The notes: generated by a model from the sequence alone, not told the origin. A stretch of 64,000 bases of DNA from Amycolatopsis sp. FDAARGOS 1241 (GCF_016889705.1 NZ_CP069526.1:6955001-7019000); one strand, 5' to 3'; counted from the stretch's first letter, positions 26,421 through 35,270 are shown. Program-made: numbers and translations.

Positions 26421-26438
26421 CGGTGACGTACATCACCG
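26421..26438. promoter_or_regulatory. CGGTGACGTACATCACCG operator-like palindrome
   Basis: An 18-bp inverted repeat with 16 of 18 symmetric positions, centred on GTAC, 28 bp upstream of the ABC ATPase start. On the minus strand TACGAT just upstream of it is a possible -10, so a bound protein would lie at or downstream of the promoter, the position of a repressor. The binding protein is unknown. Confidence 0.45.
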
Positions 26439-26541
26439 GTTACGGATCGTAGAGAGGCCGGGTCACGGTTCCCAGCCCCGCCGGTTGCGTGTCCGCCGCC
26501 GAAAGTTGCCGATCGAATGTCCACGTAGGATCGAGTCCGAA

Positions 26542-27753
26542 ATGGCTGAGACGACGGGGCGCCGGGTCCCCAAGCACCACGGGCTGTCCGCGAAGACGCT
26601 GCGCTCGCTCGAGCACGCCTCCGGGCGGCTCGCGAGCGCGAGCGTCGCGGTGATGGAGCGCAGGCTCGTGTGGTTCGGGCGGCTGCCGGCCGACCAGCGC
26701 GCGAGCGTGCTGCTGATCACCCAGGCGGGTGCCGCCGGGTTCGTCTCGTGGCTGCGGGATTCGAAGGAAGCGCTGAAGCTCACGACGGAAGCGTTCCGCG
26801 ACGCGCCGGCCGAGCTGTCGCGGTGGATCAGCCTGCGCCAGGCCGTGGGCATGGTGCGGCTCGCGATCGAGGTGTTCGAGGAGCAGCTGCCGGAGTTCGC
26901 CGCCAACGAGGCGGAGCGCGCCGCCCTCATCGAGGGAATCCTGCGCTACGGCCGGGAGATCGCGTTCGCCGCGGCCAACTCCTACGCGGCCGCGGCCGAA
27001 GCGCGCGGCGCGTGGGACGCGCGGCTCGAAGCGCTCGTCGTCGACGGCATCGTGCGCGGCGACGCGGAGGAGGCTGTGCTCTCGCGCGCGGCCGCGCTGG
27101 GCTGGGACCCCGCGGCGGCCGCCACGGTGATCGTCGGCAACCCGCCCTCGGAGGACCCGCCGACGGTGGTGTTCGAGGTCCGCAGCCGCGCCGCCCGCGT
27201 CGGCCGGCCCGTGCTGCTGTCGGTGCAGGGCTCGCGGCTCGTGATCGTCATCGGCGGCCCGACCGACGGCGGGGTGAAGGAACGCGAATCCCTCTCGCGC
27301 ATGTCCGCCGTCTTCGCCGACGGGCCCGTGGTCGCCGGCCCGACCGTGCCGTCGCTGGCCGAGGCGCACCACAGCGCCGCCGAAGCGCTGTCCGGCCTGC
27401 GCGCGGTGGTCGCCTGGCCCGGCGCGCCCCGCCCCGTCCGTTCCGACGACCTGCTGCCCGAACGCGCCCTCTCCGGCGATCCCGGAGCCGAGCGCCTGCT
27501 GGTCGACCTGGTCGCGCGCCCACTGGAGGAAGCGGGCCCGGCGCTGCAGCGCACGGTCGAGACCTACCTCGAAACCGGCGGCGTGCTGGAGCGCTGCGCG
27601 CAGTCGCTCTTCGTGCACCCCAACACGGTCCGCTACCGCCTGCGCAAAGCGGCCGAGCTGACCGGCCGCAACCCGACCGAACCCAGGGATGCGTTCGTGC
27701 TCCGCACCGCCCTCACGGTCGGCCGGCTGGCCCGGGCGCGCGGCTTGTGGTGA
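26542..27753 (+). CDS. fasR: FasR-type (PucR-like) regulator of the fab operon
   Basis: 403 aa, close to M. tuberculosis Rv2242 (414 aa) and the Streptomyces FasR, which activates fabDHPF. The N-terminal two thirds (from about residue 130: RLEALVVDGIVRGDAEEAVL) resemble a GGDEF-like CdaR domain; the C-terminus is the PucR helix-turn-helix: CAQSLFVHPNTVRYRLRKAA. Start ATG 26542 is chosen over longer frames because it gives the family N-terminus (AETTGRRVPKHHGLSAKTLR); TAGGAT at 26526-26531 would place the transcript start within a few bases of it. The fab genes follow 346 bp downstream on the same strand. Confidence 0.88.
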   Translation: MAETTGRRVPKHHGLSAKTLRSLEHASGRLASASVAVMERRLVWFGRLPADQRASVLLITQAGAAGFVSWLRDSKEALKLTTEAFRDAPAELSRWISLRQAVGMVRLAIEVFEEQLPEFAANEAERAALIEGILRYGREIAFAAANSYAAAAEARGAWDARLEALVVDGIVRGDAEEAVLSRAAALGWDPAAAATVIVGNPPSEDPPTVVFEVRSRAARVGRPVLLSVQGSRLVIVIGGPTDGGVKERESLSRMSAVFADGPVVAGPTVPSLAEAHHSAAEALSGLRAVVAWPGAPRPVRSDDLLPERALSGDPGAERLLVDLVARPLEEAGPALQRTVETYLETGGVLERCAQSLFVHPNTVRYRLRKAAELTGRNPTEPRDAFVLRTALTVGRLARARGLW

Positions 27754-28099
27754 CGGCCGGGCTGCGAACCCGGCGCGCGGCGGACCGGCGGCGCCTCGGT
27801 GACGGGCTTGGCGCCCCGTGCACCCGCACCGTCAGGCCGCGCCAGTCAGCCCCGCGAGCTCCTGACCCCCGCGGCGCGACGAAGATGCCCACCCGGGCGC
27901 GGGCCCGTGGTGAGCGGGTGGCGCGCCGGTCTGGCTCGTGACAGACTTCACGGCGAGCGATGGTTGAATCCCACAAGGCATCTGGGTTAAGGGCGAGGAT
28001 CCACCGCGGGTCTTTGGAGGTTTCCTCCAATAACCCCGCACGGACTTGGTTACCGCCCGCATCTGCTGGAGCGTCGCCGCCCGTGGTGTCATAGACACC
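27754..28099. promoter_or_regulatory. fabD promoter region with TTGGAGG-TTT-CCTCCAA palindrome
   Basis: 346 bp between fasR and fabD. A perfect 17-bp inverted repeat, TTGGAGG (28014-28020), TTT, CCTCCAA (28024-28030), lies 70 bp before the fabD start. TTGAAT (27964-27969) with TTAAGG 17 bp later is one possible promoter, upstream of the palindrome; a promoter downstream of it is equally possible. Given FasR's role in Streptomyces, this is the natural candidate for its binding site here, but that is inference. Nothing else is recognisable. Confidence 0.5.
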
Positions 28100-29023
28100 G
28101 TGACAGCAGCAGTCCTCTCCCCCGGCCAGGGCTCACAGGCCCCCGGCATGCTCTCCCCGTGGCTCGAGTCCGACGGTGCGCGCGAGCGCGTCGAGGAGTG
28201 GTCCGCGCGCGCGGGCCTCGACCTCGTCCGCCTCGGCACGGAGGGCGACGCCGAGGAGATCCAGGACACCGCGGTCGCGCAGCCGTTGATCGTCGCGCTC
28301 TCGCTGCTCTCCTTCGAGCGCCTGCAGCAGGTCGCGCCGGTCGCGGACGACGCGCCGGTGGCCGGCCACTCCGTCGGCGAACTCGCCGCCGCCGCGATCG
28401 CGGGGGTGCTGCCGGCGGCCGACGCCGTGGCGCTGGCCGCGGTGCGCGGCGCTGAGATGGCGAAGGCCTGCGCGCTGGAACCGACGTCGATGGCCGCCGT
28501 GATGCTCGGCGACCCCGGCGAGGTCGTCGCCTGGCTCGAGGAGCAGGGCCTGGCCGCGGCCAACCGCAACGGGGCCGGCCAGATCGTCGCCTCGGGCGCG
28601 GCCGACGCCATCGAGCGGATCGTCGCCGAACCCCTGGAGGGCACGAAGATCCGTGCGCTCAAGGTCGCCGGAGCCTTCCACACGCCCTACATGGCGCCCG
28701 CGGAAGCCTCCCTTCGCGAGCACGCCGCCGGCCTCACCCCGGCCGACCCCACGCGCCCGCTGCTGTCGAACGCCGACGGCGCCGTCGTCACGAGCGGCGC
28801 CGAGTACCTCGAGCGGCTGCTGGCCCAGGTCACCCGCCCGGTGCGCTGGGACCTGACCATGGACGGCCTCGTCTCGCTCGGCGTGACCAGCACGATCGAA
28901 CTCGCGCCCGCGGGCACGCTGACCGGCCTGGTCAAGCGGCAGCTCAAGGGTGTCGTCACCACAACGACCGCGCTGAAGACGCCGGACGACCTGGCGAAGC
29001 TGCGCGAGGAGGACGCCCAGTGA
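28100..29023 (+). CDS. fabD: malonyl-CoA:ACP transacylase
   Basis: 307 aa. Loads malonyl groups from CoA onto ACP for type II fatty acid synthesis. LSPGQGSQAPGM at the N-terminus, active-site Ser in VAGHSVGELAAAAIAG (about residue 90), catalytic His in KVAGAFHTPYMAPA. GTG 28100 is chosen for homology of the N-terminus although no strong ribosome-binding site precedes it. The stop overlaps fabH by 4 bp (GTGA). First gene of fabD-fabH-acpP-fabF. Confidence 0.95.
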   Translation: MTAAVLSPGQGSQAPGMLSPWLESDGARERVEEWSARAGLDLVRLGTEGDAEEIQDTAVAQPLIVALSLLSFERLQQVAPVADDAPVAGHSVGELAAAAIAGVLPAADAVALAAVRGAEMAKACALEPTSMAAVMLGDPGEVVAWLEEQGLAAANRNGAGQIVASGAADAIERIVAEPLEGTKIRALKVAGAFHTPYMAPAEASLREHAAGLTPADPTRPLLSNADGAVVTSGAEYLERLLAQVTRPVRWDLTMDGLVSLGVTSTIELAPAGTLTGLVKRQLKGVVTTTTALKTPDDLAKLREEDAQ

Positions 29024-30003
29024 CCGACCGCCCCAGCCTGCGTCTCACGCAGGGCCCCAGCAGCACCCGCATCCTCGGTGTCGGCAGCCACCAGCCGGAG
29101 CGGGTCGTGACCAACGACGACCTGTCCGAGCTCATGGACACCAACGACCAGTGGATCCGCGAGCGCGTGGGCATCATCGAGCGCCGTTTCGGGAACAAGG
29201 ACGAGCTGCTGGTCGACTTCGCGGTCGCCGCGGGCGAAGCCGCGATGGCCGACGCGGGCGTCGACCCGTCCGAAGTGGACACGGTCATCCTGCCGAACTG
29301 CACGATGCCCTCGCCGATCCCCAACGCCGCCGGCCAGGTCGCCGCGCGGCTCGGCATCCCGAGCCCCGGCGCCTTCGACCTCAACGCCGCGTGCGCCGGC
29401 TTCTGCTACGGCCTCGGCGTGGCCTCGGACCTGATCCGCGCCGGCTCCGCGAAGAAGGTGCTCGTGATCGGCGCCGAAAAACTCACCGACGTCGTCGACC
29501 CGACCGACCGCGCCAACGCGATCATCTTCGCCGACGGCGCGGGCGCCGCCGTGGTCGGCGGGGCCGACGAACCGGGCATCGGCCCGGTGGTGTGGGGCAG
29601 CGCGGGCGACCTCGTGGACCTCATCTACATGCGCGACCACCAGTACATCCACCAGGAGGGCCAGTCGGTCTTCCGGTGGGCGACCACGCAGATCGCGCCG
29701 ATCGCGATGCGCGCGCTGGAGGCCGCGGGCCTGCAGCCGTCCGATGTGGACGTGCTGATCCCGCACCAGGCCAACCTGCGCATCGTCGAGTCGATCGCCA
29801 AGAAGCTGCGGGCGGCCGGTGCGCGCGAAGACATGGTGGTGGCCGACGACATCAAGTACTCGGGCAACACTTCGTCGGCGTCGGTCCCGCTGGCACTGGA
29901 CCACATGCGCAAGGCGGGCACCGCGAAGCCGGGCGACGTGGTGCTGGCGATCGGCTTCGGTGCCGGGCTGTCGTATGCCGGGCAGGCGTTCGTCTGCCCC
30001 TGA
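29020..30003 (+). CDS. fabH: 3-oxoacyl-ACP synthase III (KAS III)
   Basis: 327 aa. Condenses a CoA-bound primer with malonyl-ACP to start each fatty acid. The Cys-His-Asn triad is present: Cys125 in NAACAGFCYG, His249 in IPHQANLRI, Asn283 in YSGNTSSASVPLAL. The ACP-docking Arg in MDTNDQWIRERVGI is conserved. Unlike mycobacterial FAS-II, which extends FAS-I products, its place in this operon suggests de novo synthesis with short or branched primers as in Streptomyces; primer preference is not readable here. Confidence 0.96.
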   Translation: MTDRPSLRLTQGPSSTRILGVGSHQPERVVTNDDLSELMDTNDQWIRERVGIIERRFGNKDELLVDFAVAAGEAAMADAGVDPSEVDTVILPNCTMPSPIPNAAGQVAARLGIPSPGAFDLNAACAGFCYGLGVASDLIRAGSAKKVLVIGAEKLTDVVDPTDRANAIIFADGAGAAVVGGADEPGIGPVVWGSAGDLVDLIYMRDHQYIHQEGQSVFRWATTQIAPIAMRALEAAGLQPSDVDVLIPHQANLRIVESIAKKLRAAGAREDMVVADDIKYSGNTSSASVPLALDHMRKAGTAKPGDVVLAIGFGAGLSYAGQAFVCP

Positions 30004-30074
30004 TGGATACTTCCCTCGCGGGCGCCGTGCTCGTGAGGTGGACCTGAAGAAGAACCGAGAAGGGAACAACTCCA

Positions 30075-30320
30075 ATGGCTGACAACGCTGAGATCCTCGC
30101 CGGCCTCGCCGAAATCGTCGAAGAGGTGGCCGGTGTGGCTCAGGACGACGTCACCGCCGAGAAGTCGTTCGTGGACGACCTGGACATCGACTCGCTGTCG
30201 ATGGTCGAGATCGCCGTGCAGGCCGAGGACAAGTTCGGCGTCAAGATCCCGGACGACGAGCTCGCGAACCTGAAGACCGTGGGCGACGCGGTGAACTACG
30301 TGTCCGCCAACTCGAAGTAA
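30075..30320 (+). CDS. acpP: acyl carrier protein
   Basis: 81 aa, acidic. Phosphopantetheine attachment at Ser40 in DLDIDSLSMVEIA. It carries the growing chain between FabD, FabH and FabF. A good ribosome-binding site (GAGAAGGGAACAACTCCA) precedes ATG 30075. It sits between fabH and fabF, 71 bp after fabH. Confidence 0.97.
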   Translation: MADNAEILAGLAEIVEEVAGVAQDDVTAEKSFVDDLDIDSLSMVEIAVQAEDKFGVKIPDDELANLKTVGDAVNYVSANSK

Positions 30321-30378
30321 GTCCTCTTCGTACCCGGGCCGGGTGCGCCCGGTCCGGAGCAACCTTGGGGAGACTCCC

Positions 30379-31629
30379 ATGAGCAACATCGACGTCGTGA
30401 TCACCGGGATGGGGGCGACCACGCCCCTCGGCGGGGACGTCGCGTCCACCTGGGACGGTCTGCTGGCGGGCCGCAGCGGGGTGCGCAAGATCGACGCGGA
30501 GTGGGTCGAGGAGCTCGGCCTGCCCGTGCAGATCGGTGCAACGCTCGCCGTCGAGCCGACCGAGGTCCTGCCGCGCGTGCAGGCGCGCCGGCTGGACCGG
30601 TGCGAGCAGGTGGCGATCATCGCCGCCCGGCAGGCCTGGGCCGACGCCGGGTTCACCGAGCAGACCGACGAGCACACCGACGTCGAGCCGGAGCGGCTGG
30701 GCGTGTCGATCGGCACCGGCATCGGCGGCCCGGTCACGCTGCTCAGCCAGAACGACCTGTTGCACCAGCAGGGGCTCCGCAAGGTGTCGCCGCTCACCGT
30801 GCCGATGCTGATGCCCAACGGCCCGGCCGCGCACGTGAGCATCGACCTGAAGGCGCGTGCGGGGGTGCACTCCCCGGCTTCGGCGTGCGCCTCCGGCGCC
30901 GAGGGCATCGCCACCGGCTACGAGATGATCCGGTCCGGGCGGGCCGACGTCGTCGTCGCCGGCGGCACCGAGGCGTGCATCCACCCGATCACCCTCGCGG
31001 GCTTCGCCCAGGCGCGCACGGTGTCGACCCGCAACGACGACCCGGGGGCCGCGTCCCGGCCGTTCGACGTCAGCCGCGACGGCTTCGTGCTCGGCGAGGG
31101 CGCCGGGGTGGTCGTGCTGGAGCGGGCCGATCTCGCCAAGGCTCGCGGCGCGCGGATCTACGCGACGCTCGCCGGCTACGGCATCACCTCCGACGCGTAC
31201 CACATCACGGGCAACCACCCGGAGGGCATCGGGCAGATCGCGGCCATGCGCGCGGCCATGACGATGGCGGAGCTGTCCCCTTCGGACATCGGTCACGTCA
31301 ACGCGCACGCGACGTCCACTGTGGTCGGTGACATCGGCGAGGCCGCGGCGATCCGCAAGGCGATCGGTGAGCACCCCGTGGTCACCGCGCCGAAGGGCGC
31401 GCTCGGCCACCTCGTCGGCGGCGCCGGCGCGGTGGAGGGCATCGCCACGATCCTCTCGCTCTACGAGGGTGTCGTGCCCGCGACGCTGAACCTGACCGAC
31501 CTCGACCCGAAGGTGCAGCTCGACGTCGTTTCGGGTGAAAACCGCAAGGTCGAGCTCACCGCGGCGATCAGCAATTCCTTCGGCTTCGGCGGTCACAACA
31601 CCGCCCTGCTGTTCACGCCGGCCGCCTGA
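30379..31629 (+). CDS. fabF: 3-oxoacyl-ACP synthase II (KAS II)
   Basis: 416 aa. Elongating condensing enzyme with the Cys-His-His triad: Cys170 in SACASGAEGIA, His310 in NAHATST, His344 in GALGHLVGGAGAVEG. Start ATG 30379 is chosen over 30343 because TTGGGGAG lies five bases upstream and the protein then begins SNIDVVITGMGATTPLGG. Related to mycobacterial KasA/KasB. Followed by a strong terminator that ends the operon. Confidence 0.96.
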   Translation: MSNIDVVITGMGATTPLGGDVASTWDGLLAGRSGVRKIDAEWVEELGLPVQIGATLAVEPTEVLPRVQARRLDRCEQVAIIAARQAWADAGFTEQTDEHTDVEPERLGVSIGTGIGGPVTLLSQNDLLHQQGLRKVSPLTVPMLMPNGPAAHVSIDLKARAGVHSPASACASGAEGIATGYEMIRSGRADVVVAGGTEACIHPITLAGFAQARTVSTRNDDPGAASRPFDVSRDGFVLGEGAGVVVLERADLAKARGARIYATLAGYGITSDAYHITGNHPEGIGQIAAMRAAMTMAELSPSDIGHVNAHATSTVVGDIGEAAAIRKAIGEHPVVTAPKGALGHLVGGAGAVEGIATILSLYEGVVPATLNLTDLDPKVQLDVVSGENRKVELTAAISNSFGFGGHNTALLFTPAA

Positions 31630-31648
31630 GCAGTTCCGTTCGACGACA

Positions 31649-31681
31649 CCAGGGCCCCTCCCACCGCGGGAGGGGCCCTGG
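31649..31681 (+). terminator. terminator of the fab operon
   Basis: CCAGGGCCCCTCCC (31649-31662) pairs perfectly with GGGAGGGGCCCTGG (31668-31681), 14 bp, 5-base loop, followed by TT. It can serve the convergent gene as well. Confidence 0.85.
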
Positions 31682-31702
31682 TTCGCGTCCGGGGTCATTC
31701 CG

Positions 31703-32314
31703 TCAGCAGCGGTCGTGCTCGGGTGACGCGCCCGATTGGATGGCGTCGATCTTGTATCCGCCGCGTTCGAAGACCATCGGCAGCACCAGGCGCCACCGGA
31801 TGCACGTGTACGGGAAGTCGGGCGGCGCCTCGTCGACGGACTGCGTGCTCGTGAAGCCCACCAGCACCCGCAACGAGGTGCCGGCGCCGGGTTCGATGCG
31901 GTACAGCAGGATGTTGACGTCCTTCGTGGACCGGAAGCCCTTGAGCCACTTGTCCCGCGGATAGACCTTCACGCGCCCCTCGGAGACGGATTGGGCCCAC
32001 TGGTCGTAGTCGTGGTGGTTCACACCGTCGAAGTACATCTGCAGCACCTGGCGCACGGTCTCGTCCTGCGGGTGCCGTGCCGCGTCCTCGGTGACCTCGA
32101 CCTGAGGGGACCTCGACTCGTCGCCCGAACTGACCGACGTCGTCGGGATCGACGCGACCGGATCGTCCTGTGGTGCCGCGGGACGGCGGTACAGCTCGCG
32201 CGCGAGCAGGCCACCGCCCACGGTCACGGACAAGACCACGACGAGCACAGGTACCAACCACCGCTGACGGGCGGGCGCGGGCGGACGGGCGGTCACCCCC
32301 GAGAGGGTACTCAC
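31703..32314 (-). CDS. membrane-anchored extracytoplasmic protein of unknown function
   Basis: 203 aa. Short basic N-terminus, one helix (WLVPVLVVVLSVTVGGGLLA, about residues 19-38), then an outer domain of about 165 residues. The fold resembles the Mce-associated/NTF2-like pattern: VRQVLQMYFDGVNHHDYDQW, VLVGFTSTQ, DFPYTCIRWRLVLPMVFERG and YKIDAIQSG; a cone-like NTF2 domain is my guess. GTG 32314 lies 13 bp after the DUF3145 stop, so the two genes are probably co-transcribed. No specific function can be given. Confidence 0.75.
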   Translation of the reverse strand: MSTLSGVTARPPAPARQRWLVPVLVVVLSVTVGGGLLARELYRRPAAPQDDPVASIPTTSVSSGDESRSPQVEVTEDAARHPQDETVRQVLQMYFDGVNHHDYDQWAQSVSEGRVKVYPRDKWLKGFRSTKDVNILLYRIEPGAGTSLRVLVGFTSTQSVDEAPPDFPYTCIRWRLVLPMVFERGGYKIDAIQSGASPEHDRC

Positions 32315-32327
32315 CCAGCCGAGGGGC

Positions 32328-32831
32328 TCAGCCGACCTGGTGCAGCCAGGTGACGGGGGCGCCGTCGCCGGCGTGGCGGTAGGGCTCGAGCGCCTCGTCC
32401 CAGCTCGCCGCGAGCAGCTCGTCGAGCTTGTGCGCCAGCGACTCCCCGCCGCGGGTCATGCTCACGAGCGCGCGCAGCTGGTCTTCGCCCACAACGATGT
32501 CGCCGTTGGCGCTGGTGCGGCCGTGCCACAGGCCGAGGCCGGGCGCGAAGCAGAAGCGCTCGCCGTCGACTCCGGCGCTGGGTTCTTCGGTGACCTCGAA
32601 GCGCAGCATCGGCCAGGCCTTGAGCGCGGCGGCCAGCTTGGCGCCGGTGCCGGCGGGCGCGCGCCAGCCGCACTCGGCACGCAGCTGTCCGGGACTGGCG
32701 GGCTGCGCCGTCCACTTCAGCTCGACTCGGGCCCCGAGGGTGCCCGAAATCGCCCACTCGACGTGCGGGCACACCGCAGACGGCGACGAGTGGACGTACA
32801 CCACACCTCGGGTGTTGCCACGGGTGCTCAC
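32328..32831 (-). CDS. DUF3145 family protein
   Basis: 167 aa, soluble. Reads STRGNTRGVVYVHSSPSAVC, then PHVEWAISGTLGARVELKW and WHGRTSANGDIVVGEDQLRA, the DUF3145 pattern, ending VTWLHQVG. Function unknown; the family is confined to actinobacteria and is often near fabF, as here. GTG 32831 is chosen over upstream starts because GGAGG lies six bases before it and the upstream extension is Ser/Arg low complexity. Confidence 0.88.
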   Translation of the reverse strand: MSTRGNTRGVVYVHSSPSAVCPHVEWAISGTLGARVELKWTAQPASPGQLRAECGWRAPAGTGAKLAAALKAWPMLRFEVTEEPSAGVDGERFCFAPGLGLWHGRTSANGDIVVGEDQLRALVSMTRGGESLAHKLDELLAASWDEALEPYRHAGDGAPVTWLHQVG

Positions 32832-33107
32832 TGCTGACCTCCGCTTGCTCGACGAGGGACGTCTTCCCCTACGACCTCTCGAGCTGCTTCGGCTGTGGGC
32901 TTCCGTGCCACTCCCCGACGTGCCGCTTCCCGATCTGTGTAGCACATTCTGCACCCCAACTGTGCCGTTTGGCCACACGAACACCACAAGTCGCGCGCGA
33001 ACCCCCTTTAGGAGGGAGGCTCGCCGACGCGTCCGCGTTTAGCACGGATCTCGGCGTCCGGCACGCTAGCGTGGTGCCCCGGAACGGTCGAGGTGAGGAG
33101 GGGTTCG

Positions 33108-35270
33108 GTGCGACTGGTCCGCCTCGGGCAGCAGCCGTCGCGCGTCGCCGAAGACGTGCGGGCGGCACTGGCGTCCCTCGGCCGCGGCAGCACCGTCATC
33201 GGCGGCGTCGCGCTGGTCGGTGCCAGGCCGGCGGGAGACGACCGGGCCGTGGAGGCCGTGGTGGTGCTGCCCAAGGGCGTGCTCATCGTGATCGGCGTCG
33301 ACCTGCCCGACCCGGCCCTGCGCCTCGAAGCCCCGCTCGGCGGCCCGTGGAAGGCCGACGGCTGGCCGCTCGTCCACGGGGACGACGCAGTCAACCCCGC
33401 CACGGAGGCACTGGACCTGTCACAGGAATGCGAGCGCCGCATCGCCGAACTGGCCCCCGGTTGCGGCCCGGTGGGCACGATCGTGGCAGTCGGGCCGTAC
33501 GTCGAAACGGTCGACCAGCCGGCCGCCGACCTCGCCGGGCCGGTCCGCGTGCTCCACCCCACGCCGACCACGATGCTCGCAGCCACGGTGTCGCTCGCGA
33601 CGGCGCGCAGCCCCCGGTCGCTCGACCAGGCGCGCGCCCTGATCTCCGCGCTGGCGCCCGACGCCCCGGCGCTGCCCGACGACGTCCTGCTGGGCGAAGG
33701 TTTCGTGCGCTACACGGACGATCCGCCTGTGGCGGTTGCCGCACCCGCGCCGGCGCGGGTGGAGAAACCGGCCGCGGCGTCTGCCGGTGCTTCCGCCGCT
33801 GGTCCGGCTGGTACCACTGCGAAGCGCCCCACCATCACGTCCGTTCCGCCACCGCCGCCGGTCATCCCGACGGTGGTCCCGGTGCCACACATCGCCTTCA
33901 CCGACACTCCCACGGAGTCCACCGAACCGCCGCCCAAGGCCACTCCGGTGGGTGGGTCCACTTCGGCCGCTTCGCCGGCCGGCTCGGACGCACTCACCGA
34001 CATGCCGACCGAATCCACCGCGCCTCCGCCCGTCCCCGGTGCGGCTCCGTCCACTTCGGCCGATCCGCAGGGCACCGACGAACCGGACACTCCGCTCGAC
34101 TCGGCCGCAACCGAGAAGATGGCGGCACCGAAGCAGGAACCCGTCACCACACCGCCGCATCGGGTCCCCGGCTCACGCCCGGCACCGGCCGTGACGGCGC
34201 CGAAAGCCACGCCAATCCCCGCACCGACGCCCACGACGGCGGCCGGCACCACGGCGGGCCGCCCCGGCCCTTCCGCCGGACCTGGGCCGGCGCCGAAATC
34301 AGGGGCGCCGGTGTCCCCCGCTGCCGCCTCGGCGGGCGTGGGCAAAGTCTCGGCTGCCGCGCAGAACGGGGTACCCGGGAGCGCTGCCGCGACACCGGGC
34401 TCACCGGTGGTCGGCACCACCGCGCCCGCGGACCGGACCATCGCACCTGTCTCGCCGATGCCCGGTGCCCCGCGTCCCGGCACGGCAGCAGCCGGAGCGC
34501 TGAGGACCGGTGCCGCGCCGGGACCGGTGGGCACCACCAGCGCGGCCCGCACCTCCGCCACCGCAACCGCAGAGCCGCGGCAGGCGGTGCCCTCGGCGCC
34601 GTCGTCGGCGGGATCGCGGGGAGCGGTGGCGCCGGGCGCGGAGAAGTCGTCGAGGACCGTGCGGTGGGTGCCGGTCGCGGCGATCGGGTTGCTGGCGGTG
34701 CTCCTGGTCACGGCCATCGTCGTGGCGGCGACCGGTGGGGGCGGCGGGGAGGCCTCGCCGCCACCCAGCAAGCGCGCCAGTGCGCCCGCGGCGGCACCCG
34801 TGGCGAGCAGTGGAGCGCCGGCGAGCAGCGCGGCGCCGAGCCTGTCCTTCGAGCCGCGGGCGAACAGCGCGGACCAGCGGTGCGCGTCGCACGCGTTCGG
34901 GGACGTGCAGGCGAGCTTGCAGCAGACCAGCTGCTCCGCGGTCCGCCGCGCGAGCTACACGGCGCTGGTCGACGGACGGCCGGCCGCGGTGACCGTCGCC
35001 GTGGTCGAGTTCCCCGACGCGGCGCAGGCCACGCACTTCAAGCAGGTCGCCGACACGCCGGGCGGCGGCGGGATCCTCGACGTCGCCACCGAGACCGGCA
35101 AGTGGCCCGGGCCGCCGCCACAGTTCGACAGCGCCGCGTACGCCAGCAAGATCGACGGCAACGGCGTGCGGCTCGTGCAGGTGGTGTGGCAGACGGGTCC
35201 GTCCACACCGGACGACCCCGGCCTCACCCGCGCCGCGCAGGGCGCGCTCGCGCTCACGATGCCGTCCTGA
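33108..35270 (+). CDS. large single-pass membrane protein with Pro/Ala/Thr/Ser-rich linker
   Basis: 720 aa. Residues 1-210 form a compact domain (VRLVRLGQQPSRVAEDVRAA, AVVVLPKGVLIVIGVDLP) that looks soluble and cytoplasmic. Residues about 210-515 are a disordered linker rich in Pro, Ala, Thr and Ser with degenerate repeats such as FTDTPTESTEPPP and LTDMPTESTAPPP. One helix follows at about 518-542 (VPVAAIGLLAVLLVTAIVVA). The C-terminal 175 residues would be outside, with two cysteines (QRCASHAF and TSCSAVRR) that could form a disulfide. GTG 33108 follows GGAGGGG. The N-terminus is weakly reminiscent of nuclease-related (NERD-like) domains, but I do not claim that. Function unknown. Confidence 0.82.
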   Translation: MRLVRLGQQPSRVAEDVRAALASLGRGSTVIGGVALVGARPAGDDRAVEAVVVLPKGVLIVIGVDLPDPALRLEAPLGGPWKADGWPLVHGDDAVNPATEALDLSQECERRIAELAPGCGPVGTIVAVGPYVETVDQPAADLAGPVRVLHPTPTTMLAATVSLATARSPRSLDQARALISALAPDAPALPDDVLLGEGFVRYTDDPPVAVAAPAPARVEKPAAASAGASAAGPAGTTAKRPTITSVPPPPPVIPTVVPVPHIAFTDTPTESTEPPPKATPVGGSTSAASPAGSDALTDMPTESTAPPPVPGAAPSTSADPQGTDEPDTPLDSAATEKMAAPKQEPVTTPPHRVPGSRPAPAVTAPKATPIPAPTPTTAAGTTAGRPGPSAGPGPAPKSGAPVSPAAASAGVGKVSAAAQNGVPGSAAATPGSPVVGTTAPADRTIAPVSPMPGAPRPGTAAAGALRTGAAPGPVGTTSAARTSATATAEPRQAVPSAPSSAGSRGAVAPGAEKSSRTVRWVPVAAIGLLAVLLVTAIVVAATGGGGGEASPPPSKRASAPAAAPVASSGAPASSAAPSLSFEPRANSADQRCASHAFGDVQASLQQTSCSAVRRASYTALVDGRPAAVTVAVVEFPDAAQATHFKQVADTPGGGGILDVATETGKWPGPPPQFDSAAYASKIDGNGVRLVQVVWQTGPSTPDDPGLTRAAQGALALTMPS

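Noticed and set aside
28687..30075. Minus-strand 462-codon frame across fabH
   Set aside because: Antisense shadow; the + strand fabD-fabH-acpP genes have intact catalytic residues and operon spacing.
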